Below, piece after piece: positions 26,982 to 34,415 of a stretch of 64,000 nucleotides of DNA. Both the position numbers and the translations under genes were made by a program. How positions within the stretch are numbered: position 1 is the first letter of the stretch; each line of letters starts with the position of its first letter. This DNA is from Lewinellaceae bacterium (GTDB taxonomy: Bacteria; Bacteroidota; Bacteroidia; Chitinophagales; Saprospiraceae): the NCBI GenBank assembly GCA_016711435.1, contig JADJSY010000005.1, positions 186,001-250,000 on the forward strand. The letters run 5' to 3'. The notes beneath the pieces are model-generated. The model was not told the origin of the DNA and ran no database searches. It saw only the letters and a list, made by a program, of their open reading frames with translations.

Positions 26982-27641
26982 TTACCTAAGTCTTCCCTTG
27001 CTCCAGATCAGTATCATGATAAAACCAAACAACGCGCCGCCCAGGTGTGCAAAATGCGCAATACCCGTAGAATAGCCCCGCACTCCGTAAAAAAGTTCAA
27101 GGCCCGCCATGATGATAACGAAGTACTTGGCTTTCAGGGATATAGGCGGGAACAACAAACTAATCACTTGGTTTGGAAACAGGGAGCCAAAAGCGACATA
27201 TATACCAAAAATAGCACCCGAGGCGCCCAACATGGGCACATTCCAGCTGCTGGGATCGATACCGGCGCGATCCAGTTCCCAAAACTGCACGCCGAGGTGC
27301 AGCATATAGGACCCTACGCCACAAATCAGGTAGTACAATAAAAAACGTTTGTGCCCCCATACCGCTTCCACCATCGGGCCGAAAATATAGAGCGAGAACA
27401 TATTAAATGCCAGGTGCATGATGTCGCCGTGCATAAACATGTGCGTAGCCAGTTGGAAGGGCTGAAAATACTGTGACCCGGGCATAAAAGCCGCCAGGTA
27501 AAGTCGCCCCAAACCACTTGCGTCACCTTCCATCAGGCGTGGGAAAGATTCTTGTCCCAGCACCACATAACTGCCGATGAACACTAAAACATTCAGAATA
27601 ATCAAGTGCCGGACAACGCCGGTGAATGGCTGATAAAACAT
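26982..27641 (-). CDS. Rhomboid-family intramembrane serine protease
   Basis: A 219-residue compact rhomboid with six predicted membrane helices. Landmarks: HMFMHGDIMHLAFNMFSLYIFG, VWGHKRFLLYYLICG, GASGAIFGIYVAFG with the catalytic Ser, and HFAHLGGALFGF with the catalytic His. It lacks the long hydrophilic tail of the neighbouring paralogue, so the pair differ in possible partners. The gene begins 14 bp downstream of the mutL stop, so mutL and the rhomboids may form one transcript from the mutL promoter; a mutL-rhomboid-rhomboid arrangement is one I recall from other Bacteroidota. Confidence 0.93.
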   Translation of the reverse strand: MFYQPFTGVVRHLIILNVLVFIGSYVVLGQESFPRLMEGDASGLGRLYLAAFMPGSQYFQPFQLATHMFMHGDIMHLAFNMFSLYIFGPMVEAVWGHKRFLLYYLICGVGSYMLHLGVQFWELDRAGIDPSSWNVPMLGASGAIFGIYVAFGSLFPNQVISLLFPPISLKAKYFVIIMAGLELFYGVRGYSTGIAHFAHLGGALFGFIMILIWSKGRLR

Positions 27642-27655
27642 ACGTTAATACCCGT

Positions 27656-29554
27656 TTATGGGTTAAATCTCTTTTGAAGTTCGTCTAATTCAAAGGTAAT
27701 AAAACACTTGCGTCCGGTCGGGCCGGTATAGGGCGCCGAACAGGCAAATAACTGGTCGATAAGGTCTTGCATGGCCGCAACGGAAAGTACCTGTCCCCGG
27801 CGCAAGGCTGCGCTGCGCGCCATGGACCGGGCCAGGTTGTCCAAAGTACCCAGATCGAGATCCAGGTTTGATTTGTATTGGGTTAACACCTGTTCGATCA
27901 GTACTGCTTCCGACTGGCCTCCGGAGAGGTTGGCCGGCGTACCATGGACAGCGAATGAATTGCCGCCAAATGCTGTGATCTCGAATCCCAAACGGTTCAC
28001 ATCCTCCAGCAAGTCGCGCAGCAATGCCGCATCAGCCGGCGCCAGTTCTAGGGTGGTGGGAAACATGGCTTTCTGGGTGGCCACAGGTTCGTTGCCCAGC
28101 GCTTCCAGGTAACGTTCGTACAGGATCCTTTCGCTGGCTGTTTGCTGGTCGATCAGCAAAAAGCCGGATTTGATATGACTTACAATGTATTGACCATGAA
28201 TCTGATACGGCGCTTTTTGTCCTTTTGAAAAAGACCCGCTTTCATCGTCCATAGATGCAATTTCGATACCGGGCTGTACCTCGTACATAGGTTTTTGCCC
28301 TAAGATAGCAGCCAGGGTCAAGGCATCTTCTTCGTCTGTCTGGCCGCCTTCCGCATCGCTCTTTTCAACCAGTTGAAGTCCTTCGTACAGGCGTTGCCAG
28401 TTGCGCAGGTTGTCCTGCTGGCGTCCGGCGTCCGGGGGAGCAGGCGTCTGGCGGTTGTAATTTTCTACAGAACCGGAGCGGTCTTTCGCGGGATTCAGGT
28501 CTGACAATTTAACGGGGCGTGCCTGGAAAGCGGGTTCCTGCTCGAAGTCGAGCGTTGGGGTGATATTGTGGGTGCCGAGGGCATGGCGAACGGTTACTTT
28601 CAGGTAGTTGTACACCAGTTTTTCGTCATCAAACTTGATTTCCTGTTTGGTCGGATGCACATTGATGTCGATGCGCGCCGGGTTGATTTCCAGAAACAGT
28701 ACAAACAAAGGATATGTTTCCTGTGGGAGCATTTCTTCATAAGCGCTCACTACTGCGTGTTGCAGGTAATTGCTTTTGATGAATCGTTTATTGACGAAAA
28801 AAAACTGTTCGCCGCGCGATTTTTTGAAATAATCGGGTTTGGCTACGAAGCCGCTGATTTTCAAAATGTCCGTTTCTTCTTGTACCGGCACTAATTTTTT
28901 GTTGGTGGCTTCTCCCAGAATTTTGACAATCCGCTGGCGCAGGTTGCCCACCGGCAGGTGAAAAATTTCCTGGTCATTGTGGTGCATGGAAAAAAACACA
29001 TCCGCATTGGCTAGGGCTATCCGCTGAAACTCATCGAGTACGTGGCGCATTTCCACGGGGTCGGCTTTCAAAAAATTGCGGCGGGCGGGCACATTGTAAA
29101 AAAGATTTTTAACCGAAATGCTGGTACCCGTCGGCGCCTGGCAAGCCTCCTGCACTTTGACGGTCGAATCTTCGATAACAATGCGCACGCCCAGTTCGTC
29201 TGTGGCCCGGCGGGTGCGCAGTTCGACCTGCGCGACTGCTGCAATGGAGGCCAGCGCTTCGCCTCGAAACCCCATCGTATGGATGGAAAAGAGGTCTTTC
29301 GACTCACGAATTTTTGATGTTGCATGGCGCTCAAAACTCATACGGGCATCCGTCTCCGACATGCCGCAGCCATTGTCGATGACTTGTATGAGTGTTTTGC
29401 CGGCATCCCGAACGATCAGTTTAATCTGTGTAGCGCCTGCATCCACCGCATTTTCAAGCAGTTCTTTCACAACGGAGGCGGGGCGCTGTACGACCTCGCC
29501 TGCCGCTATCTGGTTGGCTACACTGTCGGGTAATAATTGAATAACATCAGCCAT
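27656..29554 (-). CDS. mutL: DNA mismatch repair protein MutL
   Basis: A 632-residue MutL. The N-terminal GHKL ATPase has NAVDAGATQIKLIV, IDNGCGM and TMGFRGEALASIAAVAQVEL, followed by the transducer domain (INVHPTKQEIKFDDE). The C-terminal dimerisation domain starts near 460. The endonuclease motif DQHA(x2)E(x4)E is altered: DQQTASERILYE starting at residue 469, with His to Gln. The usual CPHGRP is GPTGRK (611-616). Both metal-binding motifs are therefore degenerate, which suggests a MutL without nicking activity. It couples MutS to strand removal. The gene has a TATCTTTG promoter 75 bp upstream and leads into two rhomboid genes. Confidence 0.95.
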   Translation of the reverse strand: MADVIQLLPDSVANQIAAGEVVQRPASVVKELLENAVDAGATQIKLIVRDAGKTLIQVIDNGCGMSETDARMSFERHATSKIRESKDLFSIHTMGFRGEALASIAAVAQVELRTRRATDELGVRIVIEDSTVKVQEACQAPTGTSISVKNLFYNVPARRNFLKADPVEMRHVLDEFQRIALANADVFFSMHHNDQEIFHLPVGNLRQRIVKILGEATNKKLVPVQEETDILKISGFVAKPDYFKKSRGEQFFFVNKRFIKSNYLQHAVVSAYEEMLPQETYPLFVLFLEINPARIDINVHPTKQEIKFDDEKLVYNYLKVTVRHALGTHNITPTLDFEQEPAFQARPVKLSDLNPAKDRSGSVENYNRQTPAPPDAGRQQDNLRNWQRLYEGLQLVEKSDAEGGQTDEEDALTLAAILGQKPMYEVQPGIEIASMDDESGSFSKGQKAPYQIHGQYIVSHIKSGFLLIDQQTASERILYERYLEALGNEPVATQKAMFPTTLELAPADAALLRDLLEDVNRLGFEITAFGGNSFAVHGTPANLSGGQSEAVLIEQVLTQYKSNLDLDLGTLDNLARSMARSAALRRGQVLSVAAMQDLIDQLFACSAPYTGPTGRKCFITFELDELQKRFNP

Positions 29555-29628
29555 GAGACATAAGCATACGCTACTGAGCGTGTTTTTGTTTAATTCAGTA
29601 TTAAAAGTGGTGTGCGCTGCTATGGGTA

Positions 29629-29636
29629 CAAAGATA
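29629..29636 (-). promoter_or_regulatory. Bacteroidota -7 box TATCTTTG for mutL
   Basis: On the minus strand TATCTTTG matches TAnnTTTG exactly and predicts a start site about 70 nt before the mutL ATG. No clear -33 TTTG was seen at 19-21 nt. Confidence 0.6.
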
Positions 29637-29653
29637 CGTTCACTGGATCATAA

Positions 29654-29705
29654 GTAGTTATCCGTTATGAGTTATTGGTTATCAGTGTTCATAATCAGGC
29701 ATTTA
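29654..29705. repeat. Left arm of a wide inverted pair around the arginase-fold gene
   Basis: A 52-nt copy of the GTTATC-family repeat, complementary to 31094-31145 at 50 of 52 positions. Both carry the private variant GTGTTCATAATCAGGC, which other copies in the window lack (they read GTTGATAATCAAGC). Together they enclose ~1.39 kb holding the arginase-fold gene and a 46-bp hairpin. Confidence 0.85.
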
Positions 29706-29766
29706 AAAATTCAAAAAATGACCAATTTTCAATGTCCAATGTACAAGTAGCACTTAACAGCCCCCC

Positions 29767-30858
29767 TCACCCAAACCGGTGCAATGCCTGCATCAGTCGT
29801 TCGGGTAGTTCCTCGCGGCAGGCCGCCTGATAGTCCTGATAAGAACAAGGTATGAGGCGGTGCCGTTCGTGTTTTTTTCGGGTCGGCACAGGCACCTGCA
29901 TCCACCAGCGACCGGTTTTGACACTTTTCCAGAAGGTAAGCTGGTAGTTCAATTGCCGGAACTCGACCACGTATTCCGTCAGCCCGGCTGTGGAAACGGG
30001 ATAATCTTTTTTCCGGTTGAAAAAGCCCTCCAGAAAATACCAGATCATCTGGCTTGCTACCTGGGCCGTCTGGCCTTCGCGGTCGAGGGAGGCATTGTAC
30101 CCGTAGATGCCGAAAGAAGTCAGTTTGTCGCTCATGCCCGCATAACGGCAGAGTTGGCAGGCTTCCTCTGCAAAATAGCCCGATGGCGAAGCCTCGTGTA
30201 CCCCCGGCGCATCGCTTTGTTTGAGGGCGCCCAGGTGAAAAGTCAGCAAATCGGCGTCGCGCAAAACAGGTTCTGTTTCTTCTATGGCAGCCCTCGATTT
30301 GCCCAGACGCACCACATCAAAGTTGTTTTTTGTAAAAAAATCGAATGTAGCAGGCGCCGTCTGATGCACCTGCACGCCTACTGCTGCAAAGTGGAACAGC
30401 AAAGGATGTCGCGGCGACAGCAAATGGGTATATACATCATCGGGGTGGCCGAAACGGCAGCGCTCGTCCACAACCGCCAAATTGACCAGGGCTTTGGTAT
30501 CCTGATATGCCAGAAACTGCGCCCTTGCCAGCGTGTCGGAAGATGCCAGTATGATGGGCAGCACTCGCCCGCTCAGGAGTTCATACACCACGGGTATCAG
30601 CTGGGCAATATCGGTTTTGCGGAGGTTGCCAAGGTCGGCTACTGCCATGTCGGGAAAACCCGCAGCCGTTTTGTACAAAGCCGTCCGCACGGCATTGGCC
30701 TCCTTATCACCGATGCCAATGAGCGCGACCTGCACTTTCTTCAAATCGGGAAAATCGCCCCGGAAAGACACAATATGCCGGCCCAGGGCAGTATCAGGTA
30801 ATACGTCTGCCCATTTAAATAAGGAAGCAGGAAGGGGTTTCAGCCAGTTTTGAAGCAT
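29767..30858 (-). CDS. Arginase-fold (formimidoylglutamase-like) protein lacking the metal ligands
   Basis: A 363-residue protein whose order of segments follows the ureohydrolase fold: VQVALIGIGDKEANAVRTALY, then the three sites where arginases bind manganese. Here GGDHS is ASSDT (105-109), DAHxD is VDERCRF (130-136), and SxDxDxxDP is TFHLGALKQSDAPG (206-219). The metal-binding His and Asp are missing at each, so it is probably a pseudoenzyme or uses another chemistry. The segment GYFAEEACQLCRYAGMSDKL and the C-terminal WWMQVPVP are typical of a Bacteroidota-wide subfamily annotated as formimidoylglutamase. It faces the amino-acid dehydrogenase gene divergently. ftcD, which acts on formimidoylglutamate, lies 12 kb away. 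Fold assignment is good; the function is unknown. Confidence 0.75.
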   Translation of the reverse strand: MLQNWLKPLPASLFKWADVLPDTALGRHIVSFRGDFPDLKKVQVALIGIGDKEANAVRTALYKTAAGFPDMAVADLGNLRKTDIAQLIPVVYELLSGRVLPIILASSDTLARAQFLAYQDTKALVNLAVVDERCRFGHPDDVYTHLLSPRHPLLFHFAAVGVQVHQTAPATFDFFTKNNFDVVRLGKSRAAIEETEPVLRDADLLTFHLGALKQSDAPGVHEASPSGYFAEEACQLCRYAGMSDKLTSFGIYGYNASLDREGQTAQVASQMIWYFLEGFFNRKKDYPVSTAGLTEYVVEFRQLNYQLTFWKSVKTGRWWMQVPVPTRKKHERHRLIPCSYQDYQAACREELPERLMQALHRFG

Positions 30859-30902
30859 GAGGGTGGGTTGAAAAGTTGGATGGTTTGAAAGTTTGGCAGA
30901 TT

Positions 30903-31004
30903 GAAAGGGTTTGATGGTTTGAAAGTTTGATGGTTTGAGGTGGTAACTCTTGGCTTTAAGTTACCACCTCAAACCATCAAACTTTCAAACCATCAAACCC
31001 TTTC
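30903..31004. repeat. Hairpin with a perfect 46-bp stem, GGTTTGATGGTTTGA family
   Basis: 30903-30948 and 30959-31004 are exactly complementary over 46 bp with a 10-nt loop. The stem is made of GGTTTGATGGTTTGAAAG words and ends in GGTGGTAACT. The 346-bp spacer is between divergent genes, so this one cannot be a simple transcription terminator for either. Nothing else gene-like is seen in the spacer, apart from the right arm at 31094-31145 and a promoter. Confidence 0.92.
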
Positions 31005-31093
31005 AAACCAGCAAACCTTTGTAAACCAAATAAGCATGGCCAAAGGTATGTAAGTAAGTAGGTGTGCAAAATTAGTTTTGGCCAAATTCTTTG

Positions 31094-31145
31094 TAAATGC
31101 CTGATTATGAACACTGATAACCAATAACTAATAACCGATAACTAC
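31094..31145. repeat. Right arm of the wide inverted pair around the arginase-fold gene
   Basis: Minus-oriented GTTATC-family copy that pairs with 29654-29705 (50/52). It extends leftwards as the family tail (CAAATTCTTTG and AAATTAGTTTTGGC, from about 31070). Confidence 0.85.
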
Positions 31146-31157
31146 CTCAGTTTTTTC

Positions 31158-31165
31158 TACTTTTG
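31158..31165 (+). promoter_or_regulatory. Bacteroidota -7 box TACTTTTG for the amino-acid dehydrogenase gene
   Basis: TACTTTTG is an exact TAnnTTTG match 39 nt before the ATG at 31205. The right arm of the flanking repeat ends 12 nt upstream and would occupy the -33 region. Confidence 0.6.
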
Positions 31166-31204
31166 CGAAATTTTTGCCTTCACCACACCAAGTTATAGCA
31201 TAAA

Positions 31205-32440
31205 ATGGACGTTTTACTAACCAAATACAAAGAAAAAAAACCGGAAATTGTTTTTGAATGGAACGATACGGAAACCGATGCCAAGGGCTGGGTTGTTATC
31301 AATTCGCTGCGCAACGGCGCTGCCGGCGGCGGCACCCGGATGCGCAAAGGACTGACCCGCGAAGAAGTGATTTCGCTTGCAAAAGTGATGGAAATCAAAT
31401 TCAGCGTTTGCGGGCCTGCCATCGGCGGCGCGAAAAGCGGCATCGATTTTGACCCGAACCATCCCAAACGCCTGGAGGTGTTGCAACGCTGGTACCAGGC
31501 AGTACTTCCGCTCCTAAAAAACTACTACGGTACCGGTGGCGACCTGAATGTTGATGAAATAAAAGACGTGGTGCCGATTACGGAGCACCTGGGGCTGTGG
31601 CATCCGCAGGAAGGGATCGTTCGCGGCCACCTGAAACCCACGGAAGGCCAGCAAATTAACCTGATTGGACAGCTCCGCTACGGTTGCACGAAAATAGTGG
31701 AAGACCCGCAATATGTCCCCGAAGGCGGCCCGAGTAAATACGCCGTAGCGGACCTGATTACAGGTTACGGGGTAGCCGAATCCGTACTACATTTTTACGA
31801 CTTGTTTCATCAAAGCACGGCTTCCGGCAAAACGGCTATTATCCAGGGTTGGGGCAATGTGGCCTCGGCAGCAGCGTGTTATCTGGCCAAAGAAGGGGTG
31901 CGGATTATTGGCATCATCGACCGCGACGGCGGCTTGCTCGCGCCGGAAGGATTTAGCCTGGCTGAAATAAAAAATTTGTTTATGAACAAAAATGGCAACA
32001 AACTTGCTAACGTAAATTTATTGCCCTTTGAAGAAGTGAATCAGCGCATCTGGGAGATGGGCGCACAAATTTTTATTCCGGGCGCGGCCTCAAAATTAGT
32101 GACCCGCAGCCAGGTTGACAGTCTTTTATCCGGCGGTGTGGAAGTTATTGCCTGTGGCGCCAACGTTCCGTTTGTCGATGATGAGGTGTTTTTCGGGCCG
32201 ACGGCCAGTTATGCGGATGAACATACGGGGGTAATCCCCGATTTTATTGCAAATTGTGGTATGGCGCGTGTTTTTGCCTACCTGATGCAACCGGATGCGC
32301 GTATGACAGATGCTGCGATTTTTGGCGATACTTCAGCCATTATTCGTCAATCTCTGGAAGATGTTATAAAAAATAACACTTCACCAAATAAAATTTCATC
32401 GCGCGCCTTATATTTGGCCCTAAAAAAACTAGGAATTTAA
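31205..32440 (+). CDS. Glu/Leu/Phe/Val dehydrogenase family protein
   Basis: A 411-residue oxidative deaminase. The N-terminal catalytic domain has GAAGGGTRMRKGLTREE, CGPAIGGAKSGIDFDP with the catalytic Lys, and GTGGDLNVDEI with the catalytic Asp. The Rossmann domain has IIQGWGNVASAAACYLAKEG and IIGIIDRDGG. IPGAASKLVTRSQVD and NCGMARVFAYLM complete the family. These enzymes convert an L-amino acid to its 2-oxo acid with NAD(P)+. The length is closer to glutamate dehydrogenase than to short leucine dehydrogenases; the substrate is uncertain. It has its own TACTTTTG promoter. Confidence 0.9.
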   Translation: MDVLLTKYKEKKPEIVFEWNDTETDAKGWVVINSLRNGAAGGGTRMRKGLTREEVISLAKVMEIKFSVCGPAIGGAKSGIDFDPNHPKRLEVLQRWYQAVLPLLKNYYGTGGDLNVDEIKDVVPITEHLGLWHPQEGIVRGHLKPTEGQQINLIGQLRYGCTKIVEDPQYVPEGGPSKYAVADLITGYGVAESVLHFYDLFHQSTASGKTAIIQGWGNVASAAACYLAKEGVRIIGIIDRDGGLLAPEGFSLAEIKNLFMNKNGNKLANVNLLPFEEVNQRIWEMGAQIFIPGAASKLVTRSQVDSLLSGGVEVIACGANVPFVDDEVFFGPTASYADEHTGVIPDFIANCGMARVFAYLMQPDARMTDAAIFGDTSAIIRQSLEDVIKNNTSPNKISSRALYLALKKLGI

Positions 32441-32564
32441 AACCTTTTTGTGCTTTAATCTATTTTACTAGATAAAATATCCCGCCGTTTCTCCGTTAAA
32501 TTGACCAGAACACACGATTAAACCTTAGCTGTTAACATTCACTCATTCAAAAATCAACAACCCT

Positions 32565-34046
32565 ATGACGGTTAGAAAATTAACTTTTGTATTACTCCTC
32601 GTCGCTGCGCATATAGGGATTAATGCGCAGACTCCGGGAGAAGTAACGACCGGCGGCACTTATCGGTCATTCACACCTAAAGACCAGGTAGAATTTGGCA
32701 TTCACTTAGGTGTTCCTTTTGTAGCCGGCGACCTCGATTCCAAATTAGGTTTTGGCGGTGGTCTTCACCTGCGCAAATCCATCGACCATGTTTTCTCCGT
32801 ACGGGTGAACACGATGTTTGCGAAAACCAAAAACGAAGGAGGCTCGGGCGCAAATGATACCCGTACTTCCGATGTTACCTGGATCGGCGGCGGCGCCCAA
32901 GTGGTGGCTGCCCTGAACAATATTCGTTTCGACAAACCGAATCGCAAAATACTGCTGCAAGGTTTTGCTGGGCTTGGTGTTTCGAATTTCAAGGTGAATT
33001 TTGAAAATATCAACAGCGTCACACCTTCCACCGGTGATTACTCCGAAACGGCTCCCTACATCGACTTCGGTGGTTCGCTCGGTTTCCGTGTAAGCCCCAA
33101 GTTCAATGTAGCCATTGAATACAGCGTAACTTCTGTTTTCGGCAACAATGCAGACCGTTTGGACGGCGAAGCCAATGTAGGTTACAACCAGACTTCTTAC
33201 CGCGACAACCTGCACTACCCGAACGTTCGCCTGAACTTCAACATCGGCGGAAAAACCAAAGAAGGTATCGCAAAAGTGGAACCGCTCTACTGGAGCAATC
33301 CGCTGGCCGGCGTAACGGAAGCTATTGTGGCCCTGGAAGCACGCCCGATCTATGACCCGACCGATACGGACGGTGATGGTATCATCGACGCGATTGACGA
33401 CGAAGACAACAGCCCTGCAGGCGCCCGCGTTGACTCGAAAGGTGTAACCCTCGACAGCGACGGCGATAAAGTGGCTGACTACAAAGACAAAGAACCTTTT
33501 TCTCCTCCAGGCTATTCTGTAAACATGGATGGTGTGGCACAAGGCACGCCTAAGTACACTACAGAAAAGCAGGTGAACGACATCGTTGATGCCAAATTGG
33601 CCAACTTCAAATTGCCGACACAACCCGGACTGAGCAACTGGTTCCTGCCGATGATTTACTTCGGTGATAACAACTTCACTGTTCGTTACAGCGAATACGA
33701 AAAAATCTACCAGGTGGCCAGTGTGCTGAAACAAAATCCTGATCTCAAAATTGCAGTGATCGGTCACACGGACAGCCGCGGATCAGAGAAATACAACAAT
33801 GTATTGTCTTACAACCGCGCAAAATCGGCCATCGAATTTCTGGTATCGCAGCATGGTATTGCCCGCGAACGCCTGATTCTGAACTGGACTGGTGAAGGTT
33901 CTCCGCTGGTACCGGTAGCCGGTTCCAATGGCAGCAACCGCCGCGTTGAATTTACCGTAGCGAAAGATCAAGTGGAAATGCCACGCCCTGAAGGCGGCGA
34001 AGCCGGAAGAGGCACTTTTAAAGGTAATAAAGATGCTGGTTATTAA
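32565..34046 (+). CDS. OmpA-family protein with beta-barrel, TSP3 repeats and peptidoglycan-binding domain
   Basis: A 493-residue outer-membrane protein. A signal peptide (~1-21, ending INAQ) is followed by a beta-barrel (~40-245) with FGIHLGVPFVAGDLDSKLGFGGG. Acidic calcium-binding TSP3-type repeats follow (DPTDTDGDGIIDAIDDEDNSP, VTLDSDGDKVADYKDKE). The C-terminal OmpA domain is VIGHTDSRGSEKYNNVLSYNRAKSAIEFL and NRRVEFTV, with the Asp and Arg that grip diaminopimelate. It would tie the outer membrane to peptidoglycan. A partial TATTTTAC box lies upstream. A repeat and a true terminator follow. Confidence 0.93.
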   Translation: MTVRKLTFVLLLVAAHIGINAQTPGEVTTGGTYRSFTPKDQVEFGIHLGVPFVAGDLDSKLGFGGGLHLRKSIDHVFSVRVNTMFAKTKNEGGSGANDTRTSDVTWIGGGAQVVAALNNIRFDKPNRKILLQGFAGLGVSNFKVNFENINSVTPSTGDYSETAPYIDFGGSLGFRVSPKFNVAIEYSVTSVFGNNADRLDGEANVGYNQTSYRDNLHYPNVRLNFNIGGKTKEGIAKVEPLYWSNPLAGVTEAIVALEARPIYDPTDTDGDGIIDAIDDEDNSPAGARVDSKGVTLDSDGDKVADYKDKEPFSPPGYSVNMDGVAQGTPKYTTEKQVNDIVDAKLANFKLPTQPGLSNWFLPMIYFGDNNFTVRYSEYEKIYQVASVLKQNPDLKIAVIGHTDSRGSEKYNNVLSYNRAKSAIEFLVSQHGIARERLILNWTGEGSPLVPVAGSNGSNRRVEFTVAKDQVEMPRPEGGEAGRGTFKGNKDAGY

Positions 34047-34125
34047 GTAGTTATTCGTTATTAGTTATTGGTTATTTGTGCTGATAATCAATCATTTACA
34101 AATAATTTAGCCAAAACTAATTTCG
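34047..34125. repeat. ~78-nt GTTATC-family repeat after the OmpA-family gene
   Basis: It starts at the base after the TAA stop: GTAGTTATTCGTTATTAG, TTATTGGTTATTTGTGC, TGATAATCAATCATTTAC, then AATAATTTAGCCAAAAC. Plus orientation. A short minus-oriented fragment (CCAATAACTAATACCGG) ends the same 369-bp spacer before the flippase-like gene. Confidence 0.8.
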
Positions 34126-34161
34126 ATTGATTACCTAATTGATAGTTCTAAAATATAACCG

Positions 34162-34200
34162 ATGGGCAATTCTCCGGTGGAGGGTTGCCCATTTTTTTTT
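34162..34200 (+). terminator. Intrinsic terminator of the OmpA-family gene
   Basis: ATGGGCAA(15 nt)TTGCCCAT forms an 8-bp stem with an inner CTCCGGTGGAG hairpin, followed by a run of at least eight T's. Confidence 0.85.
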
Positions 34201-34227
34201 CATACAGGTAAAGCTCGGAATAGTGGA

Positions 34228-34373
34228 GGGTGTCTCAAAAGGTTGATGAGGGTTTATAAGGTTGATGAGGTTGATAAACATCCACTCGAGAATGAGGCGA
34301 TTTTACTTTTTTCGAGCGGGTGTATATCAACCTCATCAACCTTATAAACCCTCATCAACCTTTTGAGACACCC
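34228..34373. repeat. Palindrome with a perfect 49-bp stem, GGTTGATGAGG family
   Basis: 34228-34276 and 34325-34373 are exactly complementary over 49 bp. The arms are GGTTGATGAGG words capped by GGGTGTCTCAAAA. The 48-nt interior contains a second, imperfect hairpin (CATCCACTCGA with TCGAGCGGGTG). It lies between two same-direction genes, downstream of a real terminator. Confidence 0.93.
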
Positions 34374-34415
34374 TATACTAAAAGCCAATAACTAATACCG
34401 GATAACTACTTAAGC

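Noticed and set aside
29654..31145. Insertion sequence with terminal inverted repeats around the arginase-fold gene
   Set aside because: The gene is not a transposase, and the same arms occur at many other spacers without a gene between them.
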